DNA of 64,000 bases from an uncultured Candidatus Melainabacteria bacterium (lineage in GTDB: Bacteria; Cyanobacteriota; Vampirovibrionia; Gastranaerophilales; Gastranaerophilaceae), in assembly GCA_934692295.1 (NCBI GenBank), contig CAKUTL010000004.1, positions 15,492 through 79,491 of the forward strand, given 5' to 3'. The translations under genes and the position numbers were made by a program. Under the pieces are notes generated by a model. It was given only the letters and a program-made list of their open reading frames with translations, was not told the origin of the DNA and did not search any database. Of the stretch, positions 27,511 through 35,082 are shown piece by piece. The stretch's first letter is position 1. Every line of letters starts with the position of its first letter.

Positions 27511-27741
27511 GTTAAAGTAGTCTTTAAGGAGCCGTTTGCGACTATTGAAAATCTCGTAAAACTTGCTAAAAAAGAGATTGCGGAAGTTGGATTCGCTGAA
27601 TTCAAGTCTGCAATAATTTCTTCAAAAGATAAATGTATCGAAAGCATTAAAAAAGAGCCCTTGAAGGCTCCTTTTCTAAAAATGGTGGAACTTCACATAC
27701 GGCTTAACACTCCAAACACTCAAAATTGCTTAACTGGTTAG
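27511..27741 (+). pseudogene. 3'-end remnant of a large serine recombinase gene (repeat copy 1)
   Basis: An open frame without a start codon encodes KVVFKEPFATIENLVKLAKK and onward to IESIKKEP. It is nearly identical to the last 70 codons of the intact recombinase at 56816-58417, then diverges after the tRNA-like core (27681-27689) and ends at TAG 27739-27741. The rest of that recombinase gene is gone. It abuts the promoter of the autotransporter gene, so this is the left border of the island. Confidence 0.8.
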
Positions 27742-27800
27742 GTTTCACGCATGTTTGAATTACGCATTTTTCAATACCCACAATCAAAAATTTGTCTAAG
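27511..27800 (+). repeat. Junction repeat copy 1 (att-like, left end of element A)
   Basis: This copy comprises recombinase 3' end, a hairpin-terminator (GAGCC...GGCTC), the core AATGGTGGA at 27681-27689, then about 110 bp of element left-end sequence (CATACGGCTTAACACTCCAA...). It matches copy 2 (44794-45056) on both sides of the core and copy 3 (58203-58394) on the left side only. Confidence 0.8.
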
Positions 27801-27910
27801 ATAAAAGTGTAAAACCTTCTTTTGTTCCGTATTTTTTAGCATTGTTAATTAAGTCATCATAAGCATTTATAAGTTTTTCTTTAACATCAACAACTTCTGA
27901 AACTAATTTA

Positions 27911-29956
27911 TCATTTTTTTTCAAATTGAGGTTTTAAGTCTTTTTCTAAAATTTCTCTTTGAATTTTTTTAGTTTCTTCTCCAACTTTAATTCCAAATTC
28001 TTCTCGGTTACCATAGAACTGAGAAATAAGTTTTTCTTGTTTTTTTGAAAGTTCTTTAAATTCGGCAATTGGTCGTCCTTCAAACAAAGCTTTCTGAATT
28101 TCTGCTATTTCCGGATTTATTCTTTGCATAGCTATAAGTGTTAATTCTTGAGATTCTGGGATTGCTTCTAAACCAAGTTTTGTCTGAATTCCTTGCATTA
28201 CCTTTAATTCTAAATGTTCAAAATCTCTATGTTTATTTTTTATTATTTCATTTATTTTATTTTGAATTCCATTACGAGCTTTACCAGCAGGAAGCCCTTC
28301 TAATTGTTTAAAAAGAGCTGGAAGTTCATTATCTATCATATATAGAGATTGTTCATATAGTTCATTAAACTTTGCCCCTTTATTTGCTCCATATTTTTTA
28401 TTTAGAGCCTTATCAATTTGCTTGAACATAAGAGATCTCGGAATTGCTTGTAAGCCAAGTTTTGTTTGAATCCATTGCATTACCTTTAATTCTAAATGTT
28501 CAAAATCTCTATGTTTATTTTTTATTATTTCATTTATTTTATTTTGAATTTCATTACGAGCTTTACCAGCAGGAACTTCTTCTAATTGTTTAAAAAGAGC
28601 TGAAAGTTCATTATCTATCATATATAGAGATTGTTCATATAGTTCATTAAACTTCGCCCCTTTATTTGCTCCATATTTATTTAGAGCCTTATCAATTTGC
28701 TTGAACGAAAAAGAATAATCTATAGAATAATTCCCTGGGGCTTGCCCGTAGTGTTCGCTAAGAGACGTTCTTCTATAAATTTTTGATTTTTTTAGTTCTC
28801 TTTTGAATATTTGCTCAGTTTGTCGTGCTTTGTTTTCAATACCTGAATTTATGTATTCAAAAATTTCTTTAATTCTGCAATATGCTCCACTTATACTAGT
28901 TTGTTCTGTTTTTCTGATATTATGCAATTCTTTTTCGATTGCACTATATTCTGAAACTGAACGTTTATTTATATCCACATATTTAGACATTTTGTCATAC
29001 CAAGCTTTGTTAAAATCAGTTCCAATTATTTTTCCAAAATTATCTGCTCCTTTATATTTATATAAAAGAATAAAATCTTCCATGTGAGTTAATTCATGCC
29101 CAATAACATCTGCCAGATCTTGATGATTTCTTAGCATGTTAATGTTTAATTCAAGTCCTCCGGAGCTTTGACAAAAAGCGCCACCGTGTTGAGCTTTTTT
29201 CTCTAAAAATGTTATATTTACATCTTTGGGGTTATAACCCATTTTGGATAAAATTGTTTCTACAGCTTCTGTCGCAGATTTTTGTGTAACTTTTCCGGTT
29301 TTTGATGCAATTTTTGTGAGTTCAGGTATACATTCATCAATAGAGTGAATTCTATTTCCTTTATTTGCTATTAAATTCTTAAGAGATTTGGACTGTTCTG
29401 TGATTTCAGAAACAGAAACATTTTTGAATGATGGAACTCCTTCAATAATTTCATCAGACAATCCCATTGACTTTGCAAGTTTTCGATTTACAAATGTATC
29501 ACCTTTTAGAGCTGATTTTCCTTTTAAGTTTGTATTTAGTATTGAATTAAAACTTATTGCTTTTTCTGTACCATTTCCAATACTTACTCTTAATTGTTGT
29601 ATTGGCTCACCTCTGTTTAAGTCTAAACCATAAGAAGTTGTTCCTACAACTTTGTTGCCATCGCAAATTTGAAAACCTAAAATCCCTTCACCTTTTTTTA
29701 TTGAACGACCTCTAACGGTTATGTTGGGGCGTTTTAGATTTAACCCATCTACTAGGTTTCTAACAAAAGAAGGTAATTCTTCATAATTACTACCCTCAAA
29801 ACAAATTCTTGGTAAATCTTTTCCGCGTTTTGGAGTATAACCGCTTGTCATTTTTTTGAAAAAATCAAATACTGCTTTATCGCTTTGTGCTAATGTTGTT
29901 TTTTCTGTTTTTGCTAGACTAGATACTATTTTTCCAATACTTTTAATTGCAACCAT
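27911..29956 (-). CDS. Unknown large protein with HExxH zinc-protease motif and recent internal duplication
   Basis: 681 residues. The N-terminal third contains ICFEGSN near residue 45, resembling the F-x-G motif of other unknown proteins here. A zinc-metalloprotease signature, HELTHMEDF, starts at His287. Residues about 417-620 hold two near-identical copies of a 93-residue helical unit (YGANKGAKFNELYEQSLYMI...). The stop comes right after an A8 run. With one A fewer, the frame would continue for 38 more protein-like residues (NDKLVSEVVDVKEKLINAYD...) to a TAG at 27796-27798, so the annotated C-terminus may be the product of slippage or mutation. GAGGGG precedes the ATG. Cytoplasmic or type-unknown secreted effector roles are both possible. 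Confidence 0.7.
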   Translation of the reverse strand: MVAIKSIGKIVSSLAKTEKTTLAQSDKAVFDFFKKMTSGYTPKRGKDLPRICFEGSNYEELPSFVRNLVDGLNLKRPNITVRGRSIKKGEGILGFQICDGNKVVGTTSYGLDLNRGEPIQQLRVSIGNGTEKAISFNSILNTNLKGKSALKGDTFVNRKLAKSMGLSDEIIEGVPSFKNVSVSEITEQSKSLKNLIANKGNRIHSIDECIPELTKIASKTGKVTQKSATEAVETILSKMGYNPKDVNITFLEKKAQHGGAFCQSSGGLELNINMLRNHQDLADVIGHELTHMEDFILLYKYKGADNFGKIIGTDFNKAWYDKMSKYVDINKRSVSEYSAIEKELHNIRKTEQTSISGAYCRIKEIFEYINSGIENKARQTEQIFKRELKKSKIYRRTSLSEHYGQAPGNYSIDYSFSFKQIDKALNKYGANKGAKFNELYEQSLYMIDNELSALFKQLEEVPAGKARNEIQNKINEIIKNKHRDFEHLELKVMQWIQTKLGLQAIPRSLMFKQIDKALNKKYGANKGAKFNELYEQSLYMIDNELPALFKQLEGLPAGKARNGIQNKINEIIKNKHRDFEHLELKVMQGIQTKLGLEAIPESQELTLIAMQRINPEIAEIQKALFEGRPIAEFKELSKKQEKLISQFYGNREEFGIKVGEETKKIQREILEKDLKPQFEKK
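28150..28710 (-). repeat. Tandem intragenic duplication, unit about 280 bp
   Basis: TTTAGAGCCTTATCAATTTG recurs with a 279-bp offset (28401 and 28680). TTTGAATT followed by ATTACGAGCTTTACCAGCAG recurs with a 282-bp offset, the extra codon being an AAA in one copy. The two units differ at only a few percent of positions, indicating a recent in-frame duplication. Confidence 0.85.
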
Positions 29957-30026
29957 AAATTCCCCTCATAATTCCCTGTGTATTTATATAAAGGATTTAT
30001 TATTTGATTAATTGACACAGTGCCCC

Positions 30027-30057
30027 GCATAGCATAGCATAGCATAGCATAGCATAG
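30027..30057. repeat. Pentanucleotide microsatellite (GCATA)6
   Basis: Six perfect head-to-tail copies of GCATA, then a further G. They are outside any gene, about 70 bp upstream of the HExxH protein start. Confidence 0.95.
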
Positions 30058-30236
30058 AGGCATTATATCTGGGTTTGAGGCTATTTTAAAATCACATTTA
30101 CATTTTGTTAGATTTAATAATTAAACAGAGAACCTTGTTGTATATTAATATAAGAATGAGAAAGAGGGAAATAGGGGCGAGATTGGCTTTGTGTTTGAAA
30201 TAGAGGCTTGTTTTTAGAATTGACAAAAAATACTCC

Positions 30237-30360
30237 AAATTATACTTTTTCTGTCCTAAATTATACTTTTAAATTCTGAGGTTAAACATATTATAAGCCT
30301 GTAAGTTAAATATAATCAGCGTTTTAACGATTTATCCCAAAATGCAATAAAGTATAATTT
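30237..30360. repeat. Candidate transposon end: three transposase-binding-like motifs
   Basis: AAATTATACTTTT occurs at 30237-30249 and 30258-30270 (21 bp apart, two helical turns) and inverted at 30349-30360 (12/12). Mu-family ends typically carry several such sites in this mixed orientation. No matching right end was found by eye. Confidence 0.4.
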
Positions 30361-30574
30361 AGTCAAGGCGGAACCAAAGGGGGAACTAAGTTCCCCCTTA
30401 AATTTTAAAACATCGCCATTTCAAGAACCAAATCAAAGTCAATAAAATATAATTTTGAAATATTTTTAGTGGCTTTGAGGCATATTTTAAAAGATTTTTA
30501 GCAAAAATTTATCCAAAATTTAGACAAATTGGGTTGAATTTTGAACAGTAGTCAAGAAAAAGAGTAATCTGAAA

Positions 30575-31111
30575 TTACTTTTCACTCTGATTTTCTATAA
30601 CAACGCAATAATATTCTTCTAAAATCTTAGTTTTAAATTCTTCAGAATCTTTTACTTCGTTTTCAAATTTGTCTAATGCGGATTTCACTTCTAAAAGAGG
30701 AAGTCGTCTTATTGAAAAATCTTTTATAAAAACAAGTCTTGCTGTTTTAATAATATTTTTTATTGATGCATTAGTATCAATATTTTTTATTATTGAAAAA
30801 GCCTTTTCTATATAAGATGAAAATATTAGTAAATTAAGATTTGCATCTAATATATTTTCAACATTTGTTTTAAATGTTTCTGCATTTTTTTCTACGTCAT
30901 TTGCAAACATTGAACCTATATCTAATAAAAGCCAATTTAAGGAAATGTCATATTCATGGCAAAGAACCATTGCTTTTTCTTTACTCAATTCTGTATGACC
31001 ATTCTCAACCTTACTGAAATATTGTTTGCTTACGCCAATAGCATCTGCCATTTCTTGTTGAGTAAGTTTTAGTGTTGTTCTAATTTTCTTTATTTTTTCA
31101 AATTCTTGCAT
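30575..31111 (-). CDS. XRE-family repressor of the Mu-like module
   Basis: 178 residues. The N-terminal helix-turn-helix is KIRTTLKLTQQEMADAIGVS with recognition helix KQYFSKVENGHTELS. The C-terminal 110 residues are helical without a recognisable peptidase (no LexA-like Ser/Lys pair seen). It is divergent from the transposase, with overlapping promoters and two operator-like palindromes between them, so it most likely represses transposition and autoregulates, as the Mu c repressor does. Confidence 0.8.
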   Translation of the reverse strand: MQEFEKIKKIRTTLKLTQQEMADAIGVSKQYFSKVENGHTELSKEKAMVLCHEYDISLNWLLLDIGSMFANDVEKNAETFKTNVENILDANLNLLIFSSYIEKAFSIIKNIDTNASIKNIIKTARLVFIKDFSIRRLPLLEVKSALDKFENEVKDSEEFKTKILEEYYCVVIENQSEK

Positions 31112-31127
31112 AATATTTCCTTATAGG

Positions 31128-31206
31128 TTGACAAGTAAACTAATTAGTTGTATAGTGTAATAAAAATATATCACAGAGTTGACAAAAAAGCAACTATTTA
31201 GTTTAC
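31128..31206. promoter_or_regulatory. Overlapping divergent promoters with repressor operators
   Basis: Rightward: TTGACA (31128-31133), 17 nt, TATAGT (31151-31156). Leftward: TTGTCA (complement of 31180-31185), 17 nt, TATTAC (complement of 31157-31162). The perfect palindrome AACTAATTAGTT (31138-31149) fills the rightward spacer, and its near copy AACTATTTAGTT (31192-31203) lies beside the leftward -35. This is a compact repressor switch. Confidence 0.75.
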
Positions 31207-31335
31207 AAAATATTGTTTAAACTTTGGAAGAAATAAAGTAAATAAATACCGAAAAACACTTCAATTTATCCCTATTCAGAGGTAATGTTGTGTGTGATTT
31301 AGTATGCTATTTTTTATACTAAAAAAGGAGAAATT

Positions 31336-33384
31336 TTGACAAAAGATTGGATATCAGTTAAAGATTTAGCAAGTATAAAAGGAGTTACTGAACGTGCCGT
31401 TCGTAAAGCTGTCAACCAAAATAAATATGTAACTCGTATGGTTGACGGAACAACTGGAGCAAAATATGAAATACTTGTTGAATCACTTGATTACAATCTT
31501 CAAAATGTTATCAATTTTGAGAAAACGAAAAATAACTTTGAGAATAAAGTGGAACCAAGTTTGCAAAAAATTACTCAATATCCAACAAAAGCAAAACAAA
31601 TTGCATTAGCCAGATATGATTTAGTAAACCTGTGGGTTGATTATATTAAAAATTCTCCATTAAAGAAAACTGAATCAGGCAAGGAATTTCTTGAAATATA
31701 CAACAAATGTGAAATATATTCTGCCTTATACAAAATATTAGGACAGGTTGCTGTCGGAACAATTTATAGATGGCAAAAAGAAATTAAAAACAACAATAAT
31801 TTTGAGAATTTAATTCCAAAATATGATTATGGAGAAAAAGAACATAGTGCAAAATTAACTCAAAATGAGCTTATTGTTTTTAAATCATTATTATTATCAC
31901 CAAATAAGGTAAACATCGGAAAAGCAACAAGATTAACAAAGCATATTTTATCAAAACGAGGGTTAGCTTCTCCAAGTTCTGCACAAACTTTTAGACGATT
32001 TGCAAATAATTACAGAAATAAACATTATGACGAATGGATTTTTGCAAGAGAAGGTCAAAAAGCCTTACGAGATAAAGTTCAACCATATATTACAAGAGAT
32101 ATTTCAAAACTTGAAGTTGGTGATGTACTTGTCGCAGACGGTCATAGATTAGCAGTACAATGTATAAATCCATACACTGGAAAACCTTGTCGTCCGACAC
32201 TAATTGGTTATTTAGATTGGAAATCGACTGCACTTGTAGGTTATGAAATTATGCTTGAAGAAAATACACAAGCAATAACTTCTGCTTTAAGAAATTCTAT
32301 TATTAATCTAGGAAAAATTCCTAAAATTTGTTATCAAGATAATGGTAAAGCTTTTAAGAGTAAATTCTTCAAAGGTAATTTACAAGAATGTGGTATTCAA
32401 GGCTTATTTGATAAATTAGGAATTATTCCTGTATTTGCTCAACCATACAACGCAAGAGCAAAAGTTATCGAAAGATTTTTTAGAGAATTACAAGACGGCT
32501 TTGAACGATTAATGCCAAGTTTTGTTGGTGCAAATATTATGGATAAACCGGCATATTTGAATAGAAATGAAGATTTTCATAAAAAAGTACACAATGACTT
32601 TATTCCAACAATAGAACAACTTTCTAAGATGTTAGATTATTATATGGAATACTATAGAAGCCTTGAATGTCCAAATGTTAAAGGTAAAACTATTGGTGAA
32701 GTTTTTGGAAGTGGCAAAGGCTCTGGTATTGATCTTGAAAAACTTGATGATTTAATGATGAGTAAAGAAATCAGGACAATTAACCGTGATGGCATAAGGT
32801 TTTTAAATGCAGATTATTATAATGATTGTTTATATGGATTAAAAGAGCGTGTACAAATAAAATACAGTCTTTTAGATTTGGCTAAGATTAAGGTTTACAC
32901 TCTAAATAACGAATTTATCTGTTATGCCAACAGAGTTATGCCAATTCACCCTATGGCAGCATATTTAGGTGATGTTAAAGATCAAGAAGAATTAAAGCAA
33001 AAATTAAAACAACAAAAATCATTAGAAAAACAAACAGTTAAGAAGGTTCAAAAACACTTTAAGTCAGAACATATTAAACCTTTGGAATGGCAAAATAAGC
33101 CAACCAAAGCAATTGAACTAAAAACAAATAAAGTATTTTCTAATAAACAAGAAGAAAAAGTTGTTGAAGATATTTCGGATAAAAAATTTATGACACGCTA
33201 CGAACGTTATGAATGGCATCTGAAAAATGGATTTTCAAATGATAAAGAAGTCGCGTGGTTTAAAGAGTATGAAACGACCGAAGAATTTAAAGAAATTTTT
33301 GGAAATGATTTTAAAGAAAAAGTACAAACTATACATATAAATCAAGACAAGGAGGAACATGAAGCCAAAATTTGTAAAAACTAA
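31336..33384 (+). CDS. Mu-like DDE transposase
   Basis: 682 residues, TTG start with AAAGGAG 5 nt before it. The N-terminal Mu-type DNA-binding domain is DWISVKDLASIKGVTERAVR. The rve/DDE core has Asp268 (VADGH), Asp335 (YQDNGKAF) and Glu379 (KVIERFF), followed by a MuA-type C-terminal beta-barrel region and a long Lys/Gln-rich tail. Related to MuA and TniA/TnsB enzymes that cut and join transposon ends. The ATPase gene overlaps its 3' end, as in MuA-MuB or TniA-TniB operons. Confidence 0.9.
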   Translation: MTKDWISVKDLASIKGVTERAVRKAVNQNKYVTRMVDGTTGAKYEILVESLDYNLQNVINFEKTKNNFENKVEPSLQKITQYPTKAKQIALARYDLVNLWVDYIKNSPLKKTESGKEFLEIYNKCEIYSALYKILGQVAVGTIYRWQKEIKNNNNFENLIPKYDYGEKEHSAKLTQNELIVFKSLLLSPNKVNIGKATRLTKHILSKRGLASPSSAQTFRRFANNYRNKHYDEWIFAREGQKALRDKVQPYITRDISKLEVGDVLVADGHRLAVQCINPYTGKPCRPTLIGYLDWKSTALVGYEIMLEENTQAITSALRNSIINLGKIPKICYQDNGKAFKSKFFKGNLQECGIQGLFDKLGIIPVFAQPYNARAKVIERFFRELQDGFERLMPSFVGANIMDKPAYLNRNEDFHKKVHNDFIPTIEQLSKMLDYYMEYYRSLECPNVKGKTIGEVFGSGKGSGIDLEKLDDLMMSKEIRTINRDGIRFLNADYYNDCLYGLKERVQIKYSLLDLAKIKVYTLNNEFICYANRVMPIHPMAAYLGDVKDQEELKQKLKQQKSLEKQTVKKVQKHFKSEHIKPLEWQNKPTKAIELKTNKVFSNKQEEKVVEDISDKKFMTRYERYEWHLKNGFSNDKEVAWFKEYETTEEFKEIFGNDFKEKVQTIHINQDKEEHEAKICKN

Positions 33385-34048
33385 AAATGTGAAAAACTTC
33401 ATCACTATGACTACAAATTTGCAAACCAGAGCAGAAGGTGTTCCAGGTATGGTTTTAGTTTACGGAGAACCTGGGCTTGGAAAAACTCAAACTGCTTTGT
33501 GGTGGGTTGCAAATCATCAAAGTGATGCAATTTATGTTAGTGCAAAGCAATCAATGTCTACAAGGTGGTTACTTGAAGAAATAACAAAAGAACTTGGTGA
33601 TACTCCAAGTTACAGAACATCTGAACTTTTTGACCAAATTGTAAGAGAATTGATTAGAAAACCGAGAATAATTATTGTTGATGAAATTGATTACCTTACA
33701 CAAGAAAAATCTACAATCGAAATGTTGCGAGATATCCACGATAGAACGCATACACCAATAATTTTAATCGGTATGAGTTTAGCAGACAAAAAGTTAAAAA
33801 GGTATAAGCATTTATATGATAGATTGTCTGAAATCTTGCATTATCAACCATTTTTAAAAGATGACGTAAAAAATTTAATTACAGAATTGTCTGAAGTTAA
33901 ATTTGATGACAATGCAATAGAATATGTTTATAAATCCGGAAATAGATTCAGGCAGTTAGTGAAGATTATAAATAAAGCTGAAACCTTTGCAAAGTCAAAT
34001 GGTATAGATGAAATTCACATTAAAGACGTACAGTTGTTATTTCAATAG
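33359..34048 (+). CDS. AAA+ ATPase, MuB/TniB-like transposition target selector
   Basis: 229 residues. Walker A is GEPGLGKT (residues 36-43), Walker B IIIVDEID, and the later DRLSEILHYQPF segment carries the arginine-finger region. Its start overlaps the transposase gene by 26 bp and has AAGGAGG 3 nt before the ATG. MuB/TniB/TnsC proteins bind target DNA, stimulate the transposase and impose target immunity. This one lacks the N-terminal HTH of MuB. Confidence 0.85.
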   Translation: MKPKFVKTKNVKNFITMTTNLQTRAEGVPGMVLVYGEPGLGKTQTALWWVANHQSDAIYVSAKQSMSTRWLLEEITKELGDTPSYRTSELFDQIVRELIRKPRIIIVDEIDYLTQEKSTIEMLRDIHDRTHTPIILIGMSLADKKLKRYKHLYDRLSEILHYQPFLKDDVKNLITELSEVKFDDNAIEYVYKSGNRFRQLVKIINKAETFAKSNGIDEIHIKDVQLLFQ

Positions 34049-34056
34049 GAGTAGTT

Positions 34057-34689
34057 ATGGAAAAAATAATTTATTTATCTAAAAAATTAAAAGCATTTAT
34101 TTTTGATGAAATATTTTTGCTCGCAGAAATGGAGAAAGAAAATTTAGAAAAATGTTTGAACGAATTAATTGAAAATGGAACTTTAAAACAAGATGCTCAA
34201 GGGTATATTTATGTTGAACAAATTCCAACTATGATTAAGGATATTATACAAAGTTCAAATTCTAAAAAGCAAAAGACTGAAAAATTTGGAATATTTATAC
34301 CAAGTTTACAAGAAGCAAATAAAGTTTCATTTTACCAATTGGTCGATGAATTTTTAAATGAATACACAATAAAATTTTGCACTAAAAATACTTTGAAAAC
34401 GTATAAATCGCTTTGCAAAAATAACATTTTGCCGTTTTTCAAAAATATTGATACCGAAAAAATAAATCAAGATACCATTAAAAATTTTTATATCTACTGT
34501 GAAGAAAAATCTTTAACACCAATAAGGTTTAAAAATACAATGGCACTACTCAAACAAATTTTGAAATATGCAAAGGATAATGGATTTACAAAGAATAATT
34601 TTGATTTTCAAGTAAAAAGATTGAGTGCAAAAAATGAATTTAATATAAATCAAATATTATTTAAACAAGGAGTATATCAATGTTTTTAA
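34057..34689 (+). CDS. Protein with tyrosine-recombinase core-binding (SAM-like) domain but no catalytic domain
   Basis: 210 residues. Residues 1-65 look like a small winged-helix (FIFDEIFLLAEMEKENLEKC). Residues about 95-195 resemble the N-terminal core-binding domain of phage integrases (FLNEYTIKFCTKNTLKTYKS, FFKNIDTEKINQDTIKNFYI, LTPIRFKNTMALLKQIL). The chain stops where the catalytic R...HxxR...Y domain would begin. It may be a truncated integrase or a genuine DNA-binding accessory of the transposition module. It is 8 bp after the ATPase gene. Confidence 0.55.
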   Translation: MEKIIYLSKKLKAFIFDEIFLLAEMEKENLEKCLNELIENGTLKQDAQGYIYVEQIPTMIKDIIQSSNSKKQKTEKFGIFIPSLQEANKVSFYQLVDEFLNEYTIKFCTKNTLKTYKSLCKNNILPFFKNIDTEKINQDTIKNFYIYCEEKSLTPIRFKNTMALLKQILKYAKDNGFTKNNFDFQVKRLSAKNEFNINQILFKQGVYQCF

Positions 34690-34874
34690 AGAAAAGAGAA
34701 GAAACGATTAGATTTTTGATGAAACGAAAAAGATATAACCAAAAGAAAATTGCTAAACATTTAGAAATTTCAGAATCCTATGTGACAAGATTAATTAATG
34801 GTGAAAGATATAGTAGTAAATTCGAAATATTTTTAGCTCTTGAACTTGGATTGAATTACAGAAAACTATTTTAA
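34680..34874 (+). CDS. Small XRE/Cro-like DNA-binding protein
   Basis: 64 residues, nearly all helix-turn-helix: YNQKKIAKHLEISESYVTRL followed by INGERYSSKFEIFLALELGL. It overlaps the previous gene by 10 bp and has AAGGAG upstream. As the last gene of the module, it may act like Cro/Ner, opposing the repressor or limiting transposase expression. Confidence 0.7.
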   Translation: MFLKKREETIRFLMKRKRYNQKKIAKHLEISESYVTRLINGERYSSKFEIFLALELGLNYRKLF

Positions 34875-34898
34875 AACTCCAATTTTTGGAGTTTTACT
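34873..34898 (+). terminator. Intrinsic terminator of the Mu-like operon
   Basis: AAAACTCCAA/TTGGAGTTTT, a perfect 10-bp stem with a 3-nt loop, followed by ACTTCTTTT. The stem begins within the stop codon of the small XRE gene. Confidence 0.7.
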
Positions 34899-35082
34899 TC
34901 TTTTAGAATATAAATCCATACAATAGATACGTTAGTCGTAGTTACAATGATGATACAAAAGAAACGGTTAAATATATAGAAAAAAGAATATGATTTTCAT
35001 TGAAAAACCACATATTGAACATATAAAAAAGGGGGGATAAATTTTAATTTTTCATGATATTATAAAGATACAAGGAGCAACA

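Larger units (their letters stand above)
29957..30574. other. 618-bp gene-free stretch upstream of the Mu-like module
   Basis: It holds the promoter region of the leftward HExxH gene (AATCCTTTATATAA box on the minus strand), a pentanucleotide tandem repeat, and three copies of a 12-13 bp motif that may be a transposon end. I see no ORF with coding character. GGGGGAACTAAGTTCCCCCT at about 30378-30397 is a strong hairpin. Confidence 0.6.

Noticed and set aside
30027..30057. Short tandem repeat as a CRISPR array
   Set aside because: The unit is 5 bp with no spacers, and there are no cas genes. No CRISPR array was seen anywhere in the window.
31336..34874. Complete Mu-like prophage
   Set aside because: Only repressor, transposase, ATPase and small DNA-binding genes are present. 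No Gam, lysis, portal, head or tail genes follow.
34900..34990. Frame reading NPYNRYVSRSYNDDTKETVK as a gene
   Set aside because: About 28 codons with no start codon or ribosome-binding site; at most a remnant too short to identify.
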